A stretch of DNA of 64,000 nt from Pseudolachnospira sp051055405 (lineage in GTDB: Bacteria; Bacillota; Clostridia; Lachnospirales; Lachnospiraceae). The notes below the pieces were generated by a model. The model was not told the origin of the DNA, made no database searches, and saw only the letters and a list, made by a program, of their open reading frames with translations. Position numbers and translations under genes: made by a program. The first letter of the stretch is position 1. Each line of letters opens with the position of its first letter. The stretch lies in NCBI RefSeq assembly GCF_051055405.1, contig NZ_CP167068.1, forward strand, positions 1,178,001 to 1,242,000, read 5' to 3'. Shown in pieces: positions 26,679 to 34,166 of this stretch.

Positions 26679-27017
26679 TTATCCAAAACTTGCTTGAGCT
26701 GTTGTGGTATCTTTTATTAGGTGATATATACTAGCAATGCTAGAAGCGGTACCAATATATGTTGTTGCAGTATTTAGTAGTCCGCCGGAAGCGCTTTTGG
26801 ATTCTTTCCCAAGGCTGGACATTCCAGATCGCATAGAATCCAGCTGCCGGCTGATATTGCCGAGCCGTTTTTCAATTTCTTGCGTATGCTTGTCGAAATC
26901 ACCGGAGAACTGAAGTTCCAGTTCCACGACTCTTTTTTGTGTCAGTGTATTCAGTTTTTCTTGCGCGGCGCTGTCGTCCAGCGCCACGAGGTATGTTTGG
27001 TTTGCATTTTTTGCCAT
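26679..27017 (-). CDS. TMP2 5' exon
   Basis: Encodes 112 residues: a short N-terminus, then LNTLTQKRVVELELQFSGD, coiled-coil sequence and a hydrophobic segment near residue 90, ending at a stop codon just inside the intron. The segment LxxLTxKRxVELE is shared with the 5' exon of TMP1, which shows the two pieces are homologous gene starts. The ATG follows AAAGAAAGGA. It is separated from its 3' exon by the 820-base insertion. Confidence 0.75.
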   Translation of the reverse strand: MAKNANQTYLVALDDSAAQEKLNTLTQKRVVELELQFSGDFDKHTQEIEKRLGNISRQLDSMRSGMSSLGKESKSASGGLLNTATTYIGTASSIASIYHLIKDTTTAQASFG

Positions 27018-27055
27018 AGAAAATAAGTCCTTTCTTTAAGGTAGTAGGAGCCCCT

Positions 27056-27144
27056 GATCGGAGCGGTTAACGGGTAACATCTATGTGATATCATCTCCGT
27101 ATCGGAGTGAACAATGAAGCCTCCGTCGGGAAGATGATTTGTTG
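27056..27144 (-). promoter_or_regulatory. Conserved structured leader upstream of TMP2
   Basis: About 85 bases (27060-27144) are identical to the region upstream of TMP1 (51802-51886). On the minus strand it folds as ATCATCT / CCG / CGGAG paired with CTCCG / CGG / AGATGAT (27090-27138, 15 bp in three segments). Nearer the gene a second small hairpin (GCTCC/GGGGC) is kept although its sequence differs between copies. It may be a cis-acting RNA, an operator or a recombination site. Confidence 0.65.
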
Positions 27145-27208
27145 TCTATCTATTTTTGAAGCAAATATTGGGCTTTATTGCCGATGCAAGAGTGCATTTT
27201 ATCAGCCC

Positions 27209-27237
27209 TTGGTTTCTTGCAGCGTATATGTTATAAT
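27209..27237 (+). promoter_or_regulatory. Promoter of fic
   Basis: TTGGTT, a 17-base spacer and a perfect TATAAT, 28 bases before the start codon. Confidence 0.75.
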
Positions 27238-27264
27238 AAAACTGTTATGTATTGGAGGTGCGGC

Positions 27265-27870
27265 ATGGCGTTGGAAAATAAACTGGGTTTGAACAATTCT
27301 GCCGAGCTTGCCAGGGAAGAGGAGTGCATCAGCAAAGCAAAGGCAGTGCAGCTCTTTGAAAAGAGGATGCTCGATACTTTGGAAGCGGGGAAGTTTTCGT
27401 CGCTAAAAGCGATTCATCAGTTCCTTTTCGAGGAGATTTATGATTTTGCCGGTGAAATCAGAACGGTAAATATTGCAAAAGGAAACTTACGTTTTGCCCC
27501 TTTAATGTATCTGCAAACAGCTCTTGAAAATATCGATCAAATGCCACAGTCTACGTTTGATGAGATTATTGAGAAATATGTGGAAATGAATATTGCACAC
27601 CCTTTTCGAGAAGGAAATGGGCGCAGTACCCGTATATGGCTGGATCAGATTTTAAAAACGGAGCAGAATCAGGTTGTAGATTGGAGTAAGGTGGACAAAG
27701 AGGATTATCTTCTTGCGATGGAGCGCAGCCCGATTCGGGATATTGAAATCAAGCATATCTTAAAGGCGGCTATGACAGATGACATTCATAACCGGGAAAT
27801 TTATATAAAAGGTATTGACCATAGCTATTATTACGAAGGGTATACGGCGTTCAGGGCAGGAGATTTGTAA
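27265..27870 (+). CDS. Fic-domain protein (AMPylase/NMP transferase)
   Basis: A 201-residue Fic protein. The catalytic motif HPFREGNGR near residue 112 is complete, including the histidine, acidic residue and arginine, followed by TRIWLDQIL. The FAGEIRTVNIAKGN segment near residue 65 is the usual flap. Fic enzymes move AMP or another nucleotide phosphate to a protein hydroxyl; some act as toxins. The ATG at 27265 follows GGAGGTG and a promoter lies just upstream. It is divergent from TMP2, with no visible antitoxin gene (the S/TxxxE(G/N) inhibitory helix was not found). It looks like a self-contained passenger in the tail locus. Confidence 0.92.
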   Translation: MALENKLGLNNSAELAREEECISKAKAVQLFEKRMLDTLEAGKFSSLKAIHQFLFEEIYDFAGEIRTVNIAKGNLRFAPLMYLQTALENIDQMPQSTFDEIIEKYVEMNIAHPFREGNGRSTRIWLDQILKTEQNQVVDWSKVDKEDYLLAMERSPIRDIEIKHILKAAMTDDIHNREIYIKGIDHSYYYEGYTAFRAGDL

Positions 27871-27911
27871 GGACGATTTTTGTGCTTTACAGCAAAAAGG
27901 TATGAAGAGGT

Positions 27912-27940
27912 ATGGGTGAAGGCGCGGTTCCTTCACCCAT
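27912..27940. terminator. Hairpin between converging fic and fibre gene
   Basis: A perfect 11-bp stem (ATGGGTGAAGG with CCTTCACCCAT, 7-base loop). The T-run is weak, but its position between convergent genes fits a shared terminator. Confidence 0.6.
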
Positions 27941-27965
27941 TGTTCATGGCAGACCGGATTTTTGC

Positions 27966-29354
27966 CTATTGTTTGATAGAAAATTGGGGGCGTACGCCGC
28001 CATTGGGATAACCGCCTCCAATATAGCCGGCTTCACCGCCTGCTCGAACGGCAGCGACAGTATTGCTGCCACATATGTCGCGCAACCACCAATTTTCGCC
28101 ATTGCCGATTCGGGATGGCTCTAAGGCGAAAAGCGGATATTGGCTTTTATCTACGGGATAGTCATTTAAGGGATATTCCGTGTTTGAAACAGCTCCGTGG
28201 ATTTTACATCCGTATACATTTTGCTCATTCATAAGATCTACTGTGCTATCGTACCAGGATTCTCCGGCAGGCTTTCCGGACATTACTGTATTACAAAGAT
28301 TCAGCTTATGCGACAGAATATGTGTAGAGCCAAAAGCATTTTGAATCGTGTTTTTGGCTTCTTCCAGTCCGGTTTCATGCATGTAGGAGCCAGCGTATCC
28401 GTTGTCCATACCGTCGGCGTCAGTGGTGACAGGGGCATAGTACAGGCTCTGATCCGGAATAAGTACTACATGATGAGTCGTGCAGGTAGTATCGCCCGTA
28501 CGATAATAATAGTCAAAGGCGGCGATACGATAGTTGACATCATTGATCGACCAGTAATCACCGATGTATAAGTCTTGAAATGTACCGGAACCGATGGCTT
28601 CCCATTGTTCCGGTGTAACCTCCGAACCAAGATTTTTGCCTCGATAAATACTATTATGCGATCCTGCATTCGGATAGATAAGCTCTTTTAATTGATCAAT
28701 TTGTTCTTGATTTTCTTCCAATATGCTTTGCAACTCATTAATCGCGTCAATAATAGAACCCTTTTCCGTAGTAGAAAGAGAAGAGAGCGTTCCAATCCGC
28801 GTAGCCAGGATATTGCCCTGAGTGGAATCCAGAGCCATACCGGCAGTCGTGGTAGTCAGGTTGTTGGCAAGCGCAGGGGTATCCCCCTTTGGCCCCTGAG
28901 GGCCGGTTTCTCCAGGTTCCCCTTTCGGCCCCTGGGGGCCAGGTTCGCCCGGCTCCCCTGGCTCCCCCTTTGGTCCTTGCGGTCCAGTTTCTCCCTGTGC
29001 TCCCGCGGGTCCCTGGGGTCCGGCAGCTCCGTTGAATTCTCCGGCGGCCAATTTTTGGAGAAGGTTAGCTTTTACGGCATTGGCGCCTTTCGCGGCTTGA
29101 TTGGCGGACGCTGCGGCTTCATTTGCAAGGGCTACATCTGCGGCATATGCTTCCACCTGTTCGAGGGAAGCGGCCACGTTGGCGGCGTGTGCCTCGATTT
29201 GATCGAGAGCATCCTGTGCGGATTCGGCGGCATTCTCCGCCTTGGCGGCAGCGGCTAAGGCTTCGGGAGTAACATCCCCCGTATCGCCTTTTTCCCCGCG
29301 TCCGATGGAGATTTGTTTGGTGAGATTTTCTGGAATACTTATGGTTGCTTTCAT
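27966..29354 (-). CDS. Collagen-like tail fibre with C-terminal DUF6273 domain
   Basis: A 462-residue fibre protein in three parts: an N-terminal attachment and alanine-rich helical region (residues 1-110), a collagen-like Gly-X-Y stretch (about 117-165, GPQGPKGEPGE-type), and a C-terminal domain of ~230 residues of the DUF6273 / C-type-lectin-like kind ending in a NWWLRD...GGVRPQF pattern. The last ~45 residues differ most from the sister gene at 30909-31733. Collagen-like repeats trimerise phage fibres, so the DUF6273 domain would be the receptor-binding tip. GGAGG precedes the ATG. Confidence 0.85.
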   Translation of the reverse strand: MKATISIPENLTKQISIGRGEKGDTGDVTPEALAAAAKAENAAESAQDALDQIEAHAANVAASLEQVEAYAADVALANEAAASANQAAKGANAVKANLLQKLAAGEFNGAAGPQGPAGAQGETGPQGPKGEPGEPGEPGPQGPKGEPGETGPQGPKGDTPALANNLTTTTAGMALDSTQGNILATRIGTLSSLSTTEKGSIIDAINELQSILEENQEQIDQLKELIYPNAGSHNSIYRGKNLGSEVTPEQWEAIGSGTFQDLYIGDYWSINDVNYRIAAFDYYYRTGDTTCTTHHVVLIPDQSLYYAPVTTDADGMDNGYAGSYMHETGLEEAKNTIQNAFGSTHILSHKLNLCNTVMSGKPAGESWYDSTVDLMNEQNVYGCKIHGAVSNTEYPLNDYPVDKSQYPLFALEPSRIGNGENWWLRDICGSNTVAAVRAGGEAGYIGGGYPNGGVRPQFSIKQ

Positions 29355-29382
29355 TGCTGATGATTCCTCCTTTTATTTTCTT

Positions 29383-29417
29383 AAAAAAAATAACACCCAC
29401 TGTATAAAGTGGGCGTT
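29383..29417 (-). terminator. Terminator of the DUF4143 ATPase gene
   Basis: On the minus strand an imperfect hairpin (AACGCCCACT with AGTGGGTGTT) is followed by an eight-base U-run. It lies between the ATPase gene and the next fibre gene. Confidence 0.8.
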
Positions 29418-29435
29418 ACTCTTGCTATATTTGAT

Positions 29436-30731
29436 TTAGATACAAAATGCGGCGTAAAGAGGAACAGTCTTTTTTCCATCTTCAAAGCCAAAGTTTTTTG
29501 TAGAGAGTTTGATGGCATAATCAGGCTTGTAGGTTTCCATATAAACCTTTAAACTTTTGGCTCTGGTGTTGTCGGCGGATTTAACCTCAATGGGAATAAG
29601 TTTGCTGTCACGCTGAATGATAAAATCAATCTCCGCACCCCGCTCAGACGTCCAATAGTAGGTGTGATATCCATTAATCGCGAGCTGTACATGGACATAG
29701 TTTTCAGCCATGCCACCCTTAAAGTCATTCAGTTCCTCCACCATGTAAAGGATATCGTTTGCCGCTAAATCTTTCTTCGCAAGGAGTAGTCCCAAATCCG
29801 ACACATAAATTTTAAACGCATCGATGTCACGGTAATTTTCCAGAGGCTTTTTGATTTGTTCCACCTTGTAGACCCGCGATACGATACCCGATAGGCAGAG
29901 CCATTCGATCGCATTTTCAAACTCCGAAGCCCGCCCGCCCTTTTTTATCAGCTTATACTGAAAGCGGGTATTTTTCTTAGAAAGCTGTACGGTAATGTTG
30001 TCGTAGGCAAGCCGTGTCTTTTTGATTTCATTCAAGTTGTTATATTTGCTCATATCATTGAGATAGCTGAAAAGAATCGTGTCCTGCGTATGACGGACAA
30101 GGATATAGTCTCTTGTTTCAACAAACTGCATGACACACTCCGGCATACCGCCCACAATGAGATACTGGCGGTAGAGCTGCATTGCCGCATCGTGGAGAGC
30201 GGAAGGCAGCGGCGTGTTGGCAGCAAAGCATTTTTTTATCTGATCTACAAGAGCGTCCTCGCCCATGGCAAGCATAAATTCCTCCATGTCCATCGGATAC
30301 AGGGTTTTCATATCCACTTTACCGACAGGGAAAGAGAATTTTGCCCGGTTTACCGCCACGCCAAGCAGACTGCCCGCCACAATGATGTGGTAGTCGGGAG
30401 CGTCCTCGCAAAAGTATTTCAGCGAAGTCAACGCCCTTTCACAAAGCTGTACCTCGTCAAAGATAATCAGAGTCTTTTCTCTGATAATTGTCTGCCCGGC
30501 AATATGGGATAAAATCGGTATCAGATAATCAGGGCCGATGTTTTCCTCAAAGGTTTCATTTAGCTTTGGATTTGTTTCAAAATTGAAATACGCTACATTT
30601 TCATAATGGGTGCGCCCAAACTCCAAAATGGAATAGGTCTTGCCAACCTGCCTTGCTCCCTGCAAGATAAGAGGCTTGCGGTGTTCGTTGTCTTTCCATG
30701 TTTCTAAGAAGCACATAATTTTTCTATACAT
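29436..30731 (-). CDS. AAA ATPase with DUF4143 domain
   Basis: A 431-residue protein. The Walker A motif GARQVGKT lies near residue 22, Walker B LIIFDEVQ near residue 95, and the C-terminal DUF4143 nuclease-like domain holds ERGAEIDFI and PIEVKSA, the E...D...ExK arrangement of PD-(D/E)xK folds. Such proteins are common in accessory regions of gut Firmicutes; their function is not settled. The ATG at 30731 follows AAGGAGG. It separates two fibre genes and has its own terminator, so it is a probable passenger. Confidence 0.9.
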   Translation of the reverse strand: MYRKIMCFLETWKDNEHRKPLILQGARQVGKTYSILEFGRTHYENVAYFNFETNPKLNETFEENIGPDYLIPILSHIAGQTIIREKTLIIFDEVQLCERALTSLKYFCEDAPDYHIIVAGSLLGVAVNRAKFSFPVGKVDMKTLYPMDMEEFMLAMGEDALVDQIKKCFAANTPLPSALHDAAMQLYRQYLIVGGMPECVMQFVETRDYILVRHTQDTILFSYLNDMSKYNNLNEIKKTRLAYDNITVQLSKKNTRFQYKLIKKGGRASEFENAIEWLCLSGIVSRVYKVEQIKKPLENYRDIDAFKIYVSDLGLLLAKKDLAANDILYMVEELNDFKGGMAENYVHVQLAINGYHTYYWTSERGAEIDFIIQRDSKLIPIEVKSADNTRAKSLKVYMETYKPDYAIKLSTKNFGFEDGKKTVPLYAAFCI

Positions 30732-30908
30732 AAATTCGCCCTCCTTAAAGGTGCTGATTATAGTATAAAAGATGTTCGTGTAAAAATCAATGATATTTAT
30801 TGAAAAAATACACATTAAAATACACGAATATTTTTTGGATAATTCCAAATTTGACATGAACACCGCAAATTCTCCTTTTTTAGACTTTCCTAACTTGTGC
30901 GATTTCCT

Positions 30909-31733
30909 TTAACAGATGCAAAAAGCTGGCCGGACACCGTAGAAATTAGATGCATTGGAGGCGTCTGCACCACCGTTCGCATGGACGTTTGCAAAAATAG
31001 TAGAACCAATGACATCCCTCAGCCACCAGTTTGTGCGATTGCAGATGCGGGATGGCTCCAATGCAAATAGTGGGAGCTGAGTTTTTTCCACTCGGTAGTT
31101 TTTCGGCAGAGAACTTGCGTCGGACACGGGGCTGTAAACCCCGCTTCCATAGACCATTTGTTCATTCATTAAATCTACCACGCTGTCAGACCATTCCCCT
31201 GTGGATGCTTTTCCACCGGAAACCTCTTTATTGATATAAATCCGATGGGATAAAACATGTCCGCTAAATGCGGATTGGATCGTGGTTTTTGCCTGTGCCA
31301 GATTAGTGGTGTACATGGCGGAGCCCTTATAAGCTCCGGCAGTTGTATTCGATGCGTTCATATGCGCACTATAAAGGCACGTGTCTGGCACAATGACAAC
31401 GTGGTGAGCAGTACAGTTCGTATCTCCGGTATTGTAATAATAATCAAAGGCAGCGATACGATAATTTACGTCGCCGATGGTCCAGTAATCTCCGATATAT
31501 AAATCCTGAAAGGTTCCGGAACTGATGGCTTCCCACTGTTTCGTTGTGACTTCTGTGCCTAGATTTTTACCGCGGTAAATACCGTTATGAGAGCCGGCAT
31601 TACCGCTGATAAGAGCATTTAATAGATCATGCAGAGTTTTTCCATCCGTATCTACGACACACTCTGTCGATGTAATGGGGTACACAGCCCCGTCCGTATC
31701 ATTTAAAGTTGCTTTTCTTCCTGATGTTGGCAT
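30909..31733 (-). CDS. DUF6273 tail-fibre tip protein
   Basis: A 274-residue protein. After a short N-terminal adaptor (residues 1-45) it carries the same domain as the C-terminal part of the fibre at 27966-29354: GSHNGIYRGKNLGTEVT, then NYRIAAFDYYY, LFALEPSRI and the NWWLRD...GVRPAF end. It lacks the collagen-like stalk. It sits just downstream of the collagen-like gene and may ride on that stalk. GGAG precedes the ATG. Confidence 0.82.
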   Translation of the reverse strand: MPTSGRKATLNDTDGAVYPITSTECVVDTDGKTLHDLLNALISGNAGSHNGIYRGKNLGTEVTTKQWEAISSGTFQDLYIGDYWTIGDVNYRIAAFDYYYNTGDTNCTAHHVVIVPDTCLYSAHMNASNTTAGAYKGSAMYTTNLAQAKTTIQSAFSGHVLSHRIYINKEVSGGKASTGEWSDSVVDLMNEQMVYGSGVYSPVSDASSLPKNYRVEKTQLPLFALEPSRICNRTNWWLRDVIGSTIFANVHANGGADASNASNFYGVRPAFCIC

Positions 31734-31816
31734 ATTAATCTCCTTTCGATATAGATTGTGATACGTTCGAAATTTAGTTGTTTTTTCCTGAGACGTTTTT
31801 ATGGCAGATTTTCATT

Positions 31817-33004
31817 TTACATAAAGGTGATGGAATTTACCTCTATCGAATCAATCCAGACCGTAACATTTCCATACCAATCCAAATAGTCACTACCGGA
31901 ACCGGTGCAGGAAAACGTTCCATTTTGATAAGTGATTTCATATGTTTTTGAAAAACTGACATCAGGCCCTCCATCACTTAATTTCCCTGTGACGGTTACA
32001 CTCATAACAAAATTACTGGAAAAAGGGTAGACTGTATCGGCACCTCCGGCAGCAGTTTTATACCCTGTAATTTTTCCGCTTGTCTCGTCGACGATAAATT
32101 CAGGAACATTGTTTAGAGTTGCATTTAGTTGGTCAACCATGGTTTGCTTGGCGTAATAAGTAGGCGCTTGTCCTCCTAGCGTATCTGCATTTAACATGAT
32201 ACCAACAGGTGGATTTTCCGTACTGTCCGACGCATAGACGCCGGAACCAGCCAGGTTTTCCAGCGTTTCACTGAGCTGGTTCAGCTGCCCCTGCAGGTTA
32301 GTGGATGTACTTTGCAGTTCATTGACCGCATTGACGACAGAGCCTTTTTCCGTGGTGGAAAGAGAAGAGAGCGTTCCAATCTGATTTGCCAAGATATGGC
32401 CCTGGGTGGAATCCAGGGCCATACCGGCAGTCGTGGTAGTCAGGTTGTTGGCAAGAGCGGGGGTATCTCCCTTTGGTCCCTGAGGGCCGGTGTCACCCGT
32501 TTCCCCTTTTGGCCCTTGAGGGCCGGTGTCACCCGTTTCCCCCTTTGGTCCCTGAGGGCCGGTTTTGCCCGTTTCCCCCTTCGGCCCCTGGGGGCCAGGT
32601 TCCCCTGGCTCCCCTTTTGGTCCTTGCGGTCCAGTTTCTCCCTGCGCTCCCGCAGGCCCCTGGGGCCCGGCGGCCCCGGTGAATTCCCCAGCGGCCAATT
32701 TTTGAAGAAGGTCAGCCTTTACAGCATTGGCGTCTTCCGCAGCTTGATTGGCGGACGCCGCGGCTTCATTGGCAAGGGCCACATCCGCGGCGTATGCTTC
32801 CACTTCTTCGAGGGAAGCGGCTACGTTTGCGGCGTGTGTCGTGACTTGATCGAGAGCATCCTGTGCGGATTCTGCGGCTTCCTCCGCCTTGGCGGCAGCG
32901 GCTAAAGCTTCCGGAGTAACGTCCCCGGTATCGCCTTTTTCTCCGCGTCCGATGGAGATATGTTCTGTAAGATTGCCTGCAGCGCTTATGGTTCCATTAA
33001 TCAT
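31817..33004 (-). CDS. Collagen-like tail fibre protein
   Basis: A 395-residue protein whose first ~115 residues are almost the same as the fibre at 27966-29354, followed by a longer collagen-like stretch (about residues 112-180) and the shared ALANNLTTTTAGMALDSTQG segment. The C-terminus is different: after residue ~240 there is a unique domain ending GNVTVWIDSIEVNSITF, with beta-rich character. It overlaps the end of the BppU-like gene by 8 bases, so the two are translationally coupled. Confidence 0.85.
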   Translation of the reverse strand: MINGTISAAGNLTEHISIGRGEKGDTGDVTPEALAAAAKAEEAAESAQDALDQVTTHAANVAASLEEVEAYAADVALANEAAASANQAAEDANAVKADLLQKLAAGEFTGAAGPQGPAGAQGETGPQGPKGEPGEPGPQGPKGETGKTGPQGPKGETGDTGPQGPKGETGDTGPQGPKGDTPALANNLTTTTAGMALDSTQGHILANQIGTLSSLSTTEKGSVVNAVNELQSTSTNLQGQLNQLSETLENLAGSGVYASDSTENPPVGIMLNADTLGGQAPTYYAKQTMVDQLNATLNNVPEFIVDETSGKITGYKTAAGGADTVYPFSSNFVMSVTVTGKLSDGGPDVSFSKTYEITYQNGTFSCTGSGSDYLDWYGNVTVWIDSIEVNSITFM

Positions 33005-33326
33005 CGGTTACCCCTCCCTCTACGCGAAAATAGCTGGGACCGACGACGGTATCGACCCGTCCGTCCGCAAGATTGCATTGCAGGTCGTAGACGTATTCGC
33101 CGCAGGGCAGGTTGGTGTCGGTGGAAGAAAGCAAGATTTTTCCATCTCCATTTTCAAAGGTAGTGATGATTTTTTGAAGGACAGAGTCTGGATCGGACAG
33201 ATTCTTTTTTACGGTAAAAAATACCTGATCGCCCGTTTTCAGTTCATAGTTGTCAAGATGGATTTCGATGGCGCCGGTGTCGCCCTGGATGACACGGATA
33301 AGATTGTTGTTTTCAATTTGAAACAT
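32997..33326 (-). CDS. BppU-like baseplate upper protein domain
   Basis: A 109-residue protein matching the N-terminal domain of siphovirus BppU baseplate proteins: VIQGDTGAIEIHLDN, then GDQVFFTVKKNLSD and CGEYVYDLQCNLADG. In lactococcal phages this domain attaches receptor-binding fibres to the baseplate. Its place right before the collagen-like fibres supports an adaptor role. Confidence 0.75.
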   Translation of the reverse strand: MFQIENNNLIRVIQGDTGAIEIHLDNYELKTGDQVFFTVKKNLSDPDSVLQKIITTFENGDGKILLSSTDTNLPCGEYVYDLQCNLADGRVDTVVGPSYFRVEGGVTDD

Positions 33327-33360
33327 AAAATAGCCTCCTTTTGGTGATAAATGATATGGT

Positions 33361-33681
33361 TTATTTTGGTTCTTTGCCTAACAGCTCTTCGACGCCCAGA
33401 GCTTTTGCCAGGGCGGTCACATCTTTTCCCACATACAGTAAGATCGAAGCGTTCATGATCATAGAGGGAGTGATGCCGAGGGCGGATAGATCAGTGGTTT
33501 CAAAACAGTAGCCCAGGCTTACAAAAGAGAAGCCGACGATGACCGCTTTGATCAGTCCGGAGAGAAAAAGGGTTTTGCTGAAACGCCGTTTTTTCCGGCC
33601 GACCTGATAGTAAGTACCCAATAAAATGTTGACGGCCATGGCAAGAGCCAGGACCGAAAGGTTTTGTCCAAGTTCGTACAT
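33361..33681 (-). CDS. Phage holin-like protein
   Basis: A 106-residue protein with about three hydrophobic segments (near residues 6-24, 38-60 and 72-92), a charged N-terminal loop KKRRFSK and a hydrophilic end. Size, topology and position beside an endolysin gene fit a phage holin, which opens the membrane to release the lysin. Confidence 0.78.
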   Translation of the reverse strand: MYELGQNLSVLALAMAVNILLGTYYQVGRKKRRFSKTLFLSGLIKAVIVGFSFVSLGYCFETTDLSALGITPSMIMNASILLYVGKDVTALAKALGVEELLGKEPK

Positions 33682-33692
33682 ATAAGTTCCTC

Positions 33693-34154
33693 CTATTCTT
33701 CACTGAGTCCGCGTACTTCCAGAAGGCGGACTTTTTTCATTAAGGTTTTTACGTAGCCATTGCCATGAAAAAGCTCTTCGTAGGTTTCGAAAAGTTCTTC
33801 CAGGGCTTTGAGGCGGTTGGCGGAGATGAATCCGTCGGAGATTGCCTCTTCGGAAGCCCGGACAATGGAATGGCGGATTTGTTTTAGATTTACTTCATTT
33901 TGTCGTTCGTTTAATTGCTTGATTTCCAGTAACGTCTGCTCGATTTCTCCGATGGCATCGCTGTGGGCTTGCACCAACTGTTTGTACTCGGCGTTTTCTT
34001 CCTGAATGCGCCAGGTTTTATCAAACCATTTGTACAATTTAACCGCCAGGCCGGCAGTGGAGGCAAGAATAGCCCCCACCGCCAGTAAAAAGCGGAGAAA
34101 ATCAGCGGTACTGATCGAATCGAGCAGGCTCCAGATCGTTACGGAAGTTTCCAT
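33693..34154 (-). CDS. Membrane-anchored coiled-coil protein of the lysis cassette
   Basis: A 153-residue protein with one membrane segment (about residues 18-38) and a long charged helical region. It resembles holin-associated or XhlA-like proteins by layout only. The ATG at 34154 is preferred because AGGTGA lies 8 bases upstream; GTG at 34166 is possible. It lies between the endolysin and holin genes. Confidence 0.6.
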   Translation of the reverse strand: METSVTIWSLLDSISTADFLRFLLAVGAILASTAGLAVKLYKWFDKTWRIQEENAEYKQLVQAHSDAIGEIEQTLLEIKQLNERQNEVNLKQIRHSIVRASEEAISDGFISANRLKALEELFETYEELFHGNGYVKTLMKKVRLLEVRGLSEE

Positions 34155-34166
34155 AACAAGTGTCAC

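Larger units (their letters stand above)
25860..26680 (-). mobile_element. Insertion splitting TMP2: group I intron with antisense cargo
   Basis: About 820 bases interrupt the tape-measure frame between the 5' exon (ending near 26680) and the 3' exon (starting near 25860). The 5' part holds a group I intron core on the minus strand; the remainder holds a plus-strand YbjQ-like gene with own promoter. Exact splice sites were not fixed; the boundaries given are approximate. The layout, ribozyme core first and a protein gene between P7 and the 3' splice site, resembles IStrons, except that no tnpA/tnpB is present. Confidence 0.65.

Noticed and set aside
25860..26680. A classical IStron
   Set aside because: The layout is similar, but no tnpA or tnpB gene or IS605-type end could be identified, so only the group I intron part is claimed.
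28900..29000. CRISPR array suggested by short repeats in the fibre genes
   Set aside because: The repeats are in-frame Gly-X-Y collagen-like codons without spacers or regular 28-37-base units. The same holds for 32460-32660.
27966..33004. A complete diversity-generating retroelement
   Set aside because: No reverse transcriptase, accessory protein or template repeat was found in the window; only the target-like domains are present.
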